From NCBI GenBank assembly GCA_021464415.1, contig CM038469.1, forward strand, positions 18,557,901 through 18,621,900: a stretch of DNA of 64,000 nucleotides, given 5' to 3'. Of this stretch, positions 46,401 through 58,000 are shown in pieces; positions within the stretch are counted from its first letter, which is position 1; every line of letters begins with the position of its first letter. Made by a program: the position numbers and the translations under genes. This stretch comes from Lonicera japonica (Eukaryota; Streptophyta; Magnoliopsida; Dipsacales; Caprifoliaceae). The notes beneath the pieces are model-generated. The model was given only the letters and a program-made list of their open reading frames with translations. It was not told where the DNA came from and did no database searches.

Positions 46401-49400
46401 GTCTAGTAACAATCTCTTCTATTACTTTTTCTGATTCATTGTCTACAGTTACCTTAGCCGATGACTCTCAAACAAAAGTTAAAGGCATTGGACAGGCCGA
46501 ACCCTTGCGTACTTTGTCTTAAATTCTGTTCTTTTTGTGTCTGGATGTCCTTTCAATTTGATTTCAGTCAGCAAATTAACCCAAACCTTGCCTTATTCCG
46601 TTACCTTTATAGCTAATTTAGTTCCTATGCAGGAGTAGAGTACTGGGAAGTTAATTGGAGTAGGACATGAGTACCGCGGTCTATACTACCTCACCCCACC
46701 ACCAGCCCCTATAACCTGTGTTGCTAGTGATCCACCTGCGCTCCTTCACCACAACGTTTAGGCCATCCCAACCTACAAAAATTACAAAAGATGGTGCCGA
46801 GTCTTTCTCGTGTGTTATCTTTAGAGTGTGAATCTTGTCAATTAGGAAAGCACGTTCTTAGTTCTTTTCCCAATTGTGTTAATAAACAAGAAGATTCATC
46901 TTTTTCTCTAGTTCAGTCTGATGTATGGGGTCCTAGTCGTGTCAAGACAACTTTGGGTTGTCAATATTTTTTCACTTTTGTTGATGATTTTTCTCAATGC
47001 ACTTGGTTATTTTTAATGAAAAATTGTTCTGAGCTATTCTCCATTTTTCAAACATTTTGCTCAAAAATTAAAACTCAATTTGGCACCACTATTCGTACTT
47101 TCGACAGTGACAATGCACGAGAATATTTTTCTACCCCCTTCCAATCCTTAATGACTTCTCAGGGCATATTTCACCAGTCTTCTTGTGCTCATACTCCTCA
47201 GCAAAATGGAGTGGCTGAACAGAAAAATAGACACTTGCTTGAAATTGCTCGTACTTTCCTTATTCATAATCATGTTCCATAACGTTTTTAGGGAGACACA
47301 GTCCTCACCGCTTGCAATTTAATTAATAGGATGCCATCCTCAGTTTTAAAAAATCAGGTACTTCATTCTCTGTTATTTCCCACCTAGCCTCTTTATCCTG
47401 TCCATCCTCGTGTCTTTGTCTGTACTTGTTTTGTTTATGACCTTGCTCCTGGGAAAGATAAGTTACATGCCAAATCTCTCAAATATATCTTTTTGGGGTA
47501 TTCTCGCTTACAAAAGGGTTATCGTTGTTTTTTCCCAGATCTTAAATGATATCTTGTTTTCGCAGCTGTCATCTTCTTTGAGATAACTCCTTTATTTCCC
47601 TCTTCAGAGAGTGCTGCGTCTCTTCTTGATAGTAGTGAGTCCCCCATATCAGACGCTAGTCCTATTCCACAGGTTGTGTGCTCTCCTGACCCTGTAGCTC
47701 CTACTGCAAACTCGCCATCTCCTCTACTTACCTACCATTGCCGACCTGGCAACCTCAACCTATATCTGTTGAGAACCCCACCACTAAGCCTACCGCTGAT
47801 ACTATATCCAAACCCATCACCGAATCAACCGGCCTCATCTCCTACTCCGGTTACGCCTCTAGTTTCGGCTCTGGACCTGGATTTTCTCGTTGCCGAATGC
47901 AGAGGTATTCGTTCTACTCGTAACCCTTATGTCATTTATAATTTTTTGAGTTATCATCGTTTATCTTCACAATATACTGCCTTTGTATCTTCTTTGTCTC
48001 CTATTTCTACACCTAAAAATATAGGAGCCGCTCTTTCTGATCCGAGCTAGCGCCAGGTTGTGGTTGATGAGATGTCTGCCTTGCATTCGAGTGACATATG
48101 GGACCTCGTGCTTTTTCCTCCTGATAAATTAACAGTGGGTTATCGTTGGATTTATATTGTCAAAATTGGGCCCGATGGAAATGTTGATCGTTTGAAAGTT
48201 CGGCTAGTTGCAAAAGGTTATACCCAAATCTATGGGCTTGATTATGGTAATACGTTCTCTCCGGTGGCTAAGATGTCCTCTGTTCGTTTATTTCTCTCTA
48301 TGGCGGTCATTCGTCACTAGTCCCTTTATCAGTTGGACATCAAGAATGCTTTTCTTCATGGTGAATTACAGGAAGAAGTATATATGGAGCAACCTCCTGG
48401 GTTTGTTGCCCAGGAGGAGTCTAATTTGGTGTGCCGCCTCCGTCGCTCTCTTTATAGACTAAAGCATTCCCTTCGGGCTTGGTTTGGACGTTTTAGTTCG
48501 GTTGTTTCTCAATTTAGTATGACTCGTAGTGAGGCTGAGCACTCCGTCTTTTACTCCCATCATTTCCTGACAAATGCATCTATTTGGTCGTTTATGTGGA
48601 CAATATTGTAATTACGGGAAATGATCATGAGGGCATATAGAAACTCAAGCAGCATTTATTTCACCACTTTCAGACGAAAGATTTAGGGAAATTTAAATAC
48701 TTTCTGCGAATAGAAGTTGCTCAATCTCAACAGGGTATCATCATCTCCTAGCGGAAGCATGCCTTAGATATCTTAGAAGAAACGGGCATGACAAATTGCA
48801 AACTCATTGAGACTCTGATGGATCCAAACGTTAAACTCCTACCTAATCAGGGGGAACCATTATTAGACCCTAGTAAGTACCGGAGACTTGTTGGGAAACT
48901 TAACTACCTTACCGTGACACGTCTTGACATAGCGTTCTCGATGAGTGTACTTAGCCAATTCCTAAGTGCTCTGTGTGATAGTCATTGGGAGGCAGTTGTT
49001 CGTATTTTAAAATACATAAAGAAGGCACCAGGTAAAGGCCTTCTGTATGAGAGTATAGGCCACACTGAGATTGTTGGCTATTCTGATGTTGATTGGGCAG
49101 GCTACCCATATGATAGACGTTTGACCAGTGGGTATTGTATCTTCGTTGGAGGAAATTTGGTCTCATGGAAGAGCAAGAAACAATTAGTTGTTTCCATGTC
49201 CACCGCCGAGGAAGAATATCGGGCCATGGCAAAAGCGACGTATGAGCTCATATGGATGAAACATTTACTCCAGGAGCTGAAGTTCACGAAGATTCAACAA
49301 ATGAAGTTGATATGCGATAACCAAGTAGCTCTCCACTTTGCGTCTAATCCGGTCTTTCACGAAAGGACCAAACATATCGAGATTGATTGTCACTTTATTA

Positions 49401-52400
49401 GAGAAAAAATTCTTTCAGGGGAGATCACTACTACTTACGTGAAATCGAATGATTAACTAGCTGATATCTTAACTAAGTCTCTCGGTGAACCTTGAGTCAA
49501 TTATATTTGTAACAAGCTTGGAACATACAGCTTGTACGCTCCAGCTTGAGGGCGAGTGTTAAGATTTGTATATATTTTATTTATAGAATGTGTATATTTA
49601 GGAGATAATTAGGAAATCCTTATTAAAAGGAAATATCCTTATTTTTAGGGTCTCTCTTGTATATATAGATGTACTCCTTTTCTCAATAATGAATAACAAT
49701 TCTTCTCACAATCTCTTGTACCTTATGTGGGTAATTATAAGGTGAAACATATGTATGGTATAAGGAAATTTTTGCCAGAGGATACAATACAGTGACCACA
49801 TCCTTAAAAAAAAAAAAGTTGAGGACCGCATCCTAAATGGTTTCAATCTCAGGGACTGGATCCTAAAAGCACTTGTATTGGAGATGGCAGGTGGTGTTTT
49901 CCAAGACCTTTAATTAAGTTATTCTGCCTCACTAGCAGCTGCTTTTGCTATTGGATCTGCAGGATTAACTGATTCACAGTAAACAAAGTGAACTGCTCTA
50001 GCTCCCTTCACCTTCACTGCTGGTAATGCAATTTTAAATTGTGGTTCTTATTACCTTTACTAGTTTAGAAATCAGGCAAGACGCAGCTGGTAGCTCAGTA
50101 TCTGCCTGCAATTAATGATAGTGCTGAACTGCTGATGACTCAGTGTATTGGGCACTCCATCCTTGGGGTAAATTCACAAGTCCTTCTCTAAAGGAGGCAC
50201 TTAGAGCATCCACAGTGTAAGAGGGCACGCAATGGTCAAGGAAGGTAGGCTAAAACGCTTTTAACTTCCGTAGTATAGGGGAATGGTAAAGTTGATTTCT
50301 GCTAAGTTCCTTAACATACGCCACATTATGCTGCGTTTAGGGTGGTGTCTCCGGATCCCAACTGTTTGGCAATTGGAGTGTTTCCTCCTACTTTTACACA
50401 ATCTCTCTTGTTCCTCTACTTCTACTCTATCTCTCTACACACTCTTATAAAATACCACAATGTTTTTTTTTTTTTCTCTTTTTACCATACAACTAGCATA
50501 CCACTATTTTGACAGCCAAATAAGTACTGTAAATATACCCTACTTACTATACAATTGAGTAACCCAATGTGAATGCTGTTAGGGAGCATACAGCTACTGT
50601 CAACTAGTGGAAATTGGTGTGGGTTAAAGGTATCTATCTAGGCAAGCATTCCTACTGTTGATGGCTTGCAAAAGGACGTTAATGACTAATGCCAAACTGA
50701 AGTCTTGGGGATGCATAAATGACAATAGGTGTATTTTGTTTGAGAATGCTAATGAGGACCATCAGCGTTTGTTTTTAGAACGTGCCTTTACAGAGAAAAT
50801 TTGGAATGTGGTGAAACATAGAAATGGTATCAGTAGAATATTGTGTGTTTTGGGAAGAGGAGCTTAGAGTGGCCATTGTTGATGGTAAAAGATCCAATTT
50901 TGAAGCCATAGTTAAATGTCTAGCTCGGGCTGCCACTGTTTACTTTATAAAGCAAGAAAGGAATGCTAGAACCTTCAAAAATGAGAGGCATACAAGGGAA
51001 TATGTAGAGAGGGTCGGGAAAATATAAAGATGGTTACATGGCTATGGAGGGCTAAAAGAAACTTATACTAACTGGCTGCTGTGTAGAGAATGGGGATTAT
51101 ATGACTACATTATGTACGATTGTACCCCCTTAATTCGTGAGTAAATAGAGAAGGTATAGGATTGTTATGAATGACCCAGTATCGAAAAAAGGTTATAATA
51201 TCTGCAAAAGAATGTTTTCCCATGTTTCTAGGCATGTTGAGCTCCACATATTCACATAAAGGGAGATCAATTATGTGAAAGATGGGTTTTTATATTGATA
51301 GACCTCTTCAAGAGCCTCATTAACTGCGTGCTCAGTTGAGGCTGATTTTGGCATTGTAAACTGCTTTGGGCAAGTTAGTATGATGGATCTTTGTGGGGCA
51401 TTTTGTCAAATCCGTGTTGTGCCATCTTGAGAGCTCTGTGATTGCTAATCAAGTGCCAAATAGATGAGCAATGCTCACAAAATTCAGGTAGTTTTTCACA
51501 CTTGACCTGTATTTCAAGGCTAATCCTCTCTCTCTCAATAATAACTCTGCTGTATTGGAGATTGATATCAATGAGGATTCGGGCACAATTCCTTATTCAT
51601 GGTGGCGGCCTCATCAATGTGGATGCGGGAACCAATAGCATTTGTGTATCCCAATGCTTAGCCATTCTCTCAAGTTGGTAAATCCCTACCCAAGCTTGAG
51701 CAGTTTTTTTGCTATTGTTTCATGGATGCAAGAGTGTTTCACCATTCTGAGAGCTCAAAGCTCCCAGTATATAAGGTAGCTTTTGATGCGATTCCAAAGT
51801 CTTCTATTAGTTAACATTGCAATTCAGCATCTAATTGAGAACTTTGTGCAGAGAAATTAAAGATGGGCAAAAAGATATAGCAAAACCTACACGCATATAT
51901 ATATATATATATTTTTATCAGAAATGGCTGCTTTCATTGATGTTAATCATAAAAAACAAGCACAAAAGTGCAATTACTAAGCCAAAAGAAGGATGATGGA
52001 CCAGCAGTCCACCCAAACATCTTACAAAAATAACTAACATATTTCCGAGCATTTAAAAATCTAACAAGAAAAAGAAGAAACAACTTCTGCCATCTTTTAA
52101 CGGCGCAATCCCACTGAATAATTAAAGCAACACTGCCTCCCAATTGTTATCAATAAGTTTCCAAATCGATTGGATGTGCTGGCCCAAAGTGATGCAATCA
52201 TCTTTACTCTACTCCACACCTGTACATCATCTGTGTACTTATCCTCAACACTCCTGCATTCCTTTCTTGCCCTGTCAACCATGACAATGCCATAGAGCAA
52301 CATCTCCATAATGTTTTGGCCTTTTGTTACGCATGAATTGCGAATTGATGCACAAAAATTCTATAGGAAGTGCCCCAATGTATCAATCTAGTTTTTTTTT

Positions 52401-53716
52401 ATTTTTTATTTATATATGTATATATATCAGAAACAAAACGCTATTATTATTTTCAACAAATCAAAGCATTACAAATATCAATCTAACTTTGACCGATAAC
52501 TTTTGAACATAATTACAATGTTGCAAAATGTGATCTATTGATTCACTATCCTTCTTGCAAATAGCGCATATATCTCGGATGACATTTGATCTCCAAAGTG
52601 AATGTCCATTATTGTTTCTTTTTGGCGTACTTTAATAATGCACAGTAGCCAACATAGTTATTGAAGAGCATGATATACATTGTTGGCCCACCACCTTGTC
52701 CCCTCTCAGTTTGTACTTTTCTCCTGATTTCTTAATAAGTTTTATTTATTTTTTACAAAAAATGAAAAAAGGATATAAATTGTTGGGCCACTACCTAATG
52801 GCTTAAGCTTTTGGGAGGGGATACTGATTTACATGGTATTAGACCTCAGGTTTAACAAGGTCTTGGTTTCAGTCCTCTTTCTTGCATTTGTTTCCCATTT
52901 GTGTTCTTGCTGTATGCATCTGTGATTGTGCACTAGGTGCACGTTGGTTTATTTCTTCATGAGCGAGTGCATGTGGTGTTCGCACTTGAGGGGAGTGTTG
53001 AAGAGCTTGCAATACATTTTTGTCCACCAATCTAATAACATATACTTTCAAGATAGCAAAATACTAAAATGTAGTACCTAGTTGCGAAGGCTCCTGTACA
53101 TAGTACGGTTTTTGAGAGGTAAGAGGGGAGACACCGCTACACCAATCATTTACTTTCATATTTTATCGATGGTTTATTTAAATGGATATACTACGACTAC
53201 TGCTGCCACTATTGCTCTCGCCCTCAACGTCTCTAAGCCATTACAAAATTCTTCCATATCCAACCATAGCAAATAAGTTGTATTCCTCCCATTGATTTTG
53301 TTGAAATTAGTGTTTTTTTTTTGTTGAAGTGGAAATGTCAGAGTAGAACACTTAAGTTTAGCAGAGGTATATTTCTTTGTTAAAAATCATTACCGTATGT
53401 TACTTCCCCTCCGTTTCAAAACGATAGTCCCACTTTGACTTCCTATTTTTCAAGGTCGATTTGAGACGGAGTGAGCATTATTATTATTATTACTATTACT
53501 ATTACTGATCGAGCTATAATTCCTTTTTCTTTGGCTAATTTTCTTGCATGCTGAGGTTTTTTGTAATTTTTCTAACGCACTGCATGGTACATGAAACTGA
53601 TGAGATGATTTATTTTTTTAATGCAGTCTAACAAAGCAAAGCGCAGACTCAGACTACCTGGCATTGTCCCTTTAGCTTATGCCAAAGTGATGAAGAAGCT
53701 CAACTTTTGTGGTTAA
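43405..53716 (+). CDS. Mitochondrial ribosomal protein bL35 (nuclear gene, 4 coding exons)
   Basis: Coding exons 43405-43659, 44560-44672, 44808-44892 and 53627-53716, with introns GTAAGT...TGTAG, GTACGC...ATCAG and GTCGGT...TGCAG, give an open 180-residue protein. Residues 1-85 (exon 1) are rich in Ser, Arg and Leu and almost free of acidic residues, a mitochondrial presequence; the start [11 protein letters not shown] matches the family. Exons 2-4 carry the conserved bL35 core: [36 protein letters not shown] and [20 protein letters not shown], ending KKLNFCG. The protein is part of the large subunit of the mitochondrial ribosome. All splice phases fit and there is no frame break, so it is probably functional. 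Intron 3 is about 8.7 kb and full of transposons. Only the UTR limits are unknown. Confidence 0.92.
45127..45490 (+). pseudogene. LINE fragment in intron 3, left part
   Basis: [35 protein letters not shown] and [14 protein letters not shown], then FLWTDNWHP, the block between reverse transcriptase and zinc region of plant LINEs. It stops after WHP. It is cut by a TIR element near 45491 and continues beyond the copia element. Confidence 0.75.
45699..45871 (+). repeat. Copia 5' LTR
   Basis: 173 bp, with CTTGTATATATAGATGTACTC as likely TATA region and TCAATAATGAATAACAATTC towards the end. It differs from the 3' LTR at a few bases. Confidence 0.85.
46171..46530 (+). pseudogene. Copia gag end and protease
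   Basis: Gag-like remnants lead to [19 protein letters not shown], the protease active-site region. The family has D-S-G-A; here the Ser is replaced by Tyr. A frameshift follows. The start of gag is lost in stops. Confidence 0.7.
46740..47290 (+). pseudogene. Copia integrase
   Basis: GAG-pre-integrase piece [20 protein letters not shown] with CESCQLGKH (zinc-binding), then the catalytic core: SDVWGPSRV (first Asp), [11 protein letters not shown] (second Asp) and [20 protein letters not shown] (Glu). The domain is open over 163 codons (46791-47282) and then ends in a stop. Confidence 0.85.
47291..48059 (+). pseudogene. Copia integrase C-part and linker, degraded
   Basis: Frames are broken. 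Pieces such as [20 protein letters not shown] and [13 protein letters not shown] can be seen by shifting frame, followed by a Pro/Ser-rich linker (47676-48050). Confidence 0.6.
48060..48640 (+). pseudogene. Copia reverse transcriptase
   Basis: [40 protein letters not shown] and [16 protein letters not shown], a stop at 48318, then [25 protein letters not shown] and [16 protein letters not shown]. The polymerase motif YVDD reads YVDN (near 48595), which would remove a catalytic Asp. The stop and this change show the enzyme is dead. Confidence 0.85.
48788..49530 (+). pseudogene. Copia RNase H region
   Basis: A 222-codon open stretch: [80 protein letters not shown] and [15 protein letters not shown], all standard copia RNase H blocks. 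It ends at a stop in place of the usual Q in SNDQLADILTK. Confidence 0.88.
49557..49720 (+). repeat. Copia 3' LTR, 3' end truncated
   Basis: Matches the 5' LTR from TGTTAAGATTTG to CTCTTGTA, then diverges where the 5' LTR reads TTCTCACA. Confidence 0.8.
49867..50203. other. Intron 3 sequence, no feature recognised
   Basis: Possibly LINE-derived, as it lies between two parts of the same LINE, but no motif can be read. Confidence 0.35.
50204..50578. mobile_element. Tourist-like MITE (PIF/Harbinger type), 375 bp
   Basis: Left end GAGCATCCACAGTG; right end in reverse complement CAGCATTCACATTGGG. Flanked by TTA on both sides (50201-50203 and 50579-50581), the target typical of Harbinger. The interior is AT-rich with CTCTCT and poly-T runs and non-coding. 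Confidence 0.75.
50590..51140 (+). pseudogene. LINE fragment in intron 3, right part (zf-RVT to C-terminus)
   Basis: [40 protein letters not shown] and [12 protein letters not shown] are the zinc region; then, in another frame, [20 protein letters not shown] and [10 protein letters not shown], the usual plant LINE C-terminus. This is the continuation of 45127-45490. Confidence 0.75.
51141..51894. other. Intron 3 sequence, no feature recognised
   Basis: No coding or repeat structure that I can name. Confidence 0.35.
51913..52310 (-). pseudogene. LINE 3' end, minus strand
   Basis: Minus-strand frame with [20 protein letters not shown], a plant LINE C-terminal block, then a 3' UTR ending CAATGAAAGCAGCCATTTCT-GATAAAAATATATA (hyphen marks a break in writing). 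5'-truncated. Confidence 0.65.
52400..52700 (-). pseudogene. Second LINE 3' end, minus strand
   Basis: On the minus strand a zinc motif [18 protein letters not shown] (about 52565-52510) is followed by a 3' end with GTTTCTGATATATATAC and an A/T-rich tail near 52390. Its own tail shows this is a separate insertion from the one at 51913. Confidence 0.65.
52701..53626. other. Remainder of intron 3
   Basis: 52760-53050 reads like an unclassified dispersed repeat (GGTATTAGACCTCAGG and GAGGGGAGTGTTGAAGAGC, the latter like a purine tract plus LTR start). The end (53590-53626) is T-rich before the acceptor TGCAG. Confidence 0.35.
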
Positions 53717-55032
53717 GGCCATTCTGTTCTCGCATTTACTTTAAAAAGTTGTGGACCGATAAAGCATAGACCTCCTCTTTTTTAGCAAAAATCGTAGAGT
53801 TGCTGAATTGTCAGCTGAAAGAGGCATTTGGAACACTTGATTTTATCTAGTTGCCATAGCATCGTCAACAAGTGCACTAACATGTGCAGTTGATAAGGCT
53901 AGTACTTGTCTCATTTAACTTTAATTTAATTCAACTTCGACATTGCTTTTTTTAGAGGAAACATATTGGGATACAATGGATACAAGTTAGCTCAACTGGA
54001 AGATCCAATTGGCTTTGTTTTCCTGGTTATTCGATCCAATTTGTTCGTGTGTTTAGTTTAGGCACACTACTTGGGACATGAACATAGAATCAATCTCAAC
54101 ATTGGAAAGGTTTAATTTGTTCGGTCCTCTTTCTATTGCTATGTGATAATGGTAAAGTTGGTTTGAATATGACAGATCAACCCAACTTAATATTTAAGGA
54201 CCTGCATCATACAGCCTAGCAGGTAGCAGCAATTGTCCGACCTAGTTGAATGGCCCGATGGCACAGCCCAGTTCGATATCCCAACTGACATGGCCCAATG
54301 ATGTAGCGTAATAGCCCAACAGCATGGCCTTGGGCATAGTCATTGCGCCATGCCAATTGACATCCCTACCGCAGCACCTCAACAATAAAAACCCTAACTC
54401 ATCCTACTTCATTAGCTCACATCATTAGTGTTCTTGACAGAGTAGAATATCACAAATATTTTACCTGAAATTATAATAGGGGCTCCTTTATGAGGCTCAA
54501 CTTTCTTGTTACACCACCAACCCTTGGGTACTCGATCATTCATTATAATGTAATCTCTCTCTCTCTCTATATATATATATAGAGGTTGCGTCTTTGGTGT
54601 AGACATTCCGAGCCATAGCTAGTTGCACTATTTTCAGTCCCATACCCAGGCCGCCATAATTAGCTGCACCAATACCATTTGACATGTACATGGGTAGATC
54701 TTACACTTTAAAACCGGTTAATACGGGAAGGGCGCTCATGTGCACATCTTTCACTCTTTAACTTATACTTTTTTTTGACCCTATGGGGTTGGCCTAGTGG
54801 TTCACTAAGTTCCTGCGAGGAACGATCTATTTAGTGGGAAATAAACTTAATACTTATTTTCATGTAAGATTTGGGTGCGTGATAGATGTTTAACTAAACT
54901 TCTTTTTCTCATCAAATTAGGCGGGCAACTTGTACCATTTGTTGGCTTGAATAAACTGCTAGAGACAATTTAAAAAGAAGTGTACAAATAGATTGATAAT
55001 TACATATTGCTCTAGTGAAACAAGAATGTTCA
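53717..55032. other. Intergenic region between bL35m and the kinase pseudogene
   Basis: 3' UTR of bL35m at the left, limit not seen. At 54215-54330 short GGCCC(A/G)ATGG-type words recur. A CT/AT microsatellite lies at 54553-54584. No gene seen. Confidence 0.45.
54553..54584. repeat. (CT)n(AT)n microsatellite
   Basis: A run of CT repeats passes directly into a run of AT repeats. Confidence 0.85.
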
Positions 55033-58000
55033 TCAGACTTTGTATACTACCTTTATGCAAGTGCCATTCCTTCCAAAACATAATTCAGGATATAAAGAAC
55101 ATAGTTGTCGGTAAATATCAATCATGTTAAAAGTATTGGTGCTATTATCGAGGTTCGATCGCTGTAATAGACGCTTAATATATTGAATATTCATTTGTTG
55201 TACCTTGATGTGAGCTTGACTTGAGCACAATCGTCCGTTGCACCTTGATGTGAGCTTGACTCGAGCACAATCGTCCGTTGCACCTTGATGTGAGCTTGAC
55301 TCGAGCACAATTGTCAGTTGTACCTCTATGTGAGCTTGACTCGAGCACAATCGTACTAGTAAAAAACGCTGGCTGTTTTGGAGCTGGTAAGGGTGCTCAT
55401 TGCTTAGAACAGAAACGACATTGGACATGGTCGGCCTGTCTGTTGCATTATCTTGTACATACAGAAGTCCAACATGAATGGTCCTTAACACCTAGGGTAC
55501 AACACAAGAAGCACTTAGTGTTGGATCCATTAAGGCGAGTGAAGTCCCTTCCTTCCATAGCACCATCCCTCATGAAGTAATAGATAAACTTACCATTTTT
55601 GTGTCTTATAATATGTTTTCAATGTTTCTTCAAATTGTGTAGTTGAAATTTTGAATGAACTAACGTATCCTATTAGATTGAATAGCCAGTCAAGATGATA
55701 AAAGCTAGCATTTCTCCTTCCACTGACAAATTCGAGAACTAGGACACCGAAACTGAAGACTTCGGACTTTATAGAAAAAGTTCCTTCCATGGCATACTCT
55801 GGTGACATGTAACCGCCATATACAAAGATTCACAACAAAAGAAAGATCCGTTACTTTTATGACAAAAATAAAAATGTAAAACTTGAAAGGGTAATGCATT
55901 TAAAAATGGCATATGCATTGGGCTTAATTTATCGGTAATTTTAGTGGAAGCCATTTATGTTTTAGTAATGCAATGTAAATTCAATCAACAAAGAATTTTT
56001 ACTTACTATATTCCAACAACTCTCTTGGTCATTGCTTCTGTTTCATTTTGTTTGAAAATCCTTGCCACGCCAAAATCAGAAATCTTGGGGTTCATATTTT
56101 CATCTAATAGTACGTTACTGGCTTTTAAATCTCTATGGATCACCCGCATTCTTGAGTATTTATGAAGGTAAAGCAATCCTTGAGCAACTCCTTCAAAATG
56201 TTGAAGCGTTTTTGCCAATCTAGCAGCACTCTTTTATTTGATCTGTGTCAAATAAAAATAAAGGAAAAAACACAGAAGTACGATGGAGCTTCAATTATCA
56301 CACAAGTGAGTTTCACATTATTTTAGAACACTAATCAGATAAGATAGTCGAAAGTATATATATATATATATATATCTAACCAAAGAGGATGAAGTCCAAG
56401 CTTTTGTTGGGCATGGACTTGTAGAATAGCATCTTTTCTTCTCCATGAATACAACACCCAAAAACCAGAACAAGATTGGTATGTTGTAGTTTGGTAATGA
56501 GCATGAGTTCGTTCTTGAACTCAACGAGCCCTTGCCTAATGCTCTCGAAAGCCTCTTAATGGCAATTTTTCGCCAATCAATCAATTTTCCCTATAGCATA
56601 AATATACGTAAATACACGCCATTGCTTTGCGTTGAGTGAAAGAGAAACAAACTGATGAAAATGACGCATTTGTGTGCATAAATTCCTTGTAATTGTTTGA
56701 CCCAAGAATTTTCTACCGAACAATGGGTGTTTAGAAGCTAGTTTTCGAATGTCATGGAAAACTGTTAGAACCAAACAAAAGTTGATTTTTTGAAAATTAA
56801 TGCAACAAGACGCCCCTTAATAGACAGAAATATAGAATCTTGGACATTTTCTATGAAAAAAAAAAGAAATAAATGTAGTTAAATCTGCTCTTATCGAATG
56901 AGATTTCACATTTTACCTTGTAAACAGGTCCAAAACTGCTCTCTCCAAGCTTATTTTCACTTGGGAAATTATTTGTGGCTGCTAGTACAGATGCAAACTC
57001 TAATATGTTCAAATCATGACCATCCATTTTGTCATTTTCAATCTCACCTCCATTTTTAAAGCTCTCCGAAGCTGTAAATACTTGCAAATACTCATCTCTC
57101 CTTTTCTTCTCCTCCCCAGCATCAAATTTTATTTAGTCTCTGAAGTTGTTGGTAATTTACTCTTTCTTTTAAGCTCCATTTTATAATAAGTTGGAAGATA
57201 ATAGTAAAAATAATTAATTTTTGCAAGAAGTTGAAAAATGAGACGAGTTAGTTATCTTTCAATATCATGCTTATTTTTATAAGTAAATATTCTCTGTCTT
57301 TCATTTTTTTTGAAAAAAGTTTCTTACCAACCAAAAATAATAAAAAAAAATCATTAAAAAAATAAGAGAACATGGGTGAAAATTCACATATAGCTTGACT
57401 ATTCAAAAAGTGGCTTAATAGTGAGGCAGTATGGAAAAGCAAGCTTGAATGTTGAATCCCCATTTTGTGGGTTGATGTTACTCATGTGCATTTGGTTGGC
57501 AGAAGTTTTTTTTCACATGGCAATTAGCGGCACCAAATTTCGCAACAAACATTTGACCACGTCACTAAATTTATTTTTCAACTTCTTATAATAATTTAAT
57601 TATTTTTATTATTATTTTTCACTACATTATCAAGCGGAGTATATAAATAAGCTAAGTTTGGTTGTACCTTCTCTTTTAATCTTTCTAGCGAATAAATAGC
57701 ACAAAGCACACATTATTAGCAAAACTAGGGGAATAGGCACAAAAGTGGCAATTAATCCAGAAAAGTTGGTGCATATACTCCACCACAACTAATCAGAAAT
57801 CCGGTTTTGACTTTCTTATTTTTTTAGAAATACACCAATTTAACATAGTTAAATCTTAAGAACAAAAAGTTGTAACTAATTCTTCTTAAAATAAAAACAG
57901 TCCTCATAAGTAGCTCTCTCTATGTGTGTGTATATATATAATAAGAAGCTAAAAATTGGTGTAAAAACAACGTTGAAAATGTTATTGAATAACACAATGC

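Larger units (their letters stand above)
45699..49720 (+). mobile_element. Ty1-copia retrotransposon, nearly complete but inactive
   Basis: 5' LTR 45699-45871 (173 bp, TGTTAAGATTTG...TCTCACA), primer site TGGTATCAGAG at 45872, a broken gag-pol, purine tract GAGGGCGAG, and 3' LTR 49557-49720. The 3' LTR lacks the last bases (CTCACA), and no target duplication is visible, so the right end is damaged. Domain order protease, integrase, reverse transcriptase, RNase H defines Ty1-copia. It sits in bL35m intron 3, same strand as the gene. Confidence 0.88.
45491..49866. mobile_element. TIR element (MITE-like) split by the copia insertion
   Basis: Left arm TTAGGATCTGGTCCCT...TTTTTAGGATGCAGTCCTCCAACT (45491-45545) pairs with the right arm, whose reverse complement reads TTAGGATCCAGTCCCTGAG...TTTAGGATGCGGTCCTCAACT (49866-49815). 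Each arm also continues with an AAGGA(C/T)G...GGTC or GTC part. The copia element at 45699-49720 lies between the arms. I found no clear target duplication. Confidence 0.6.
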
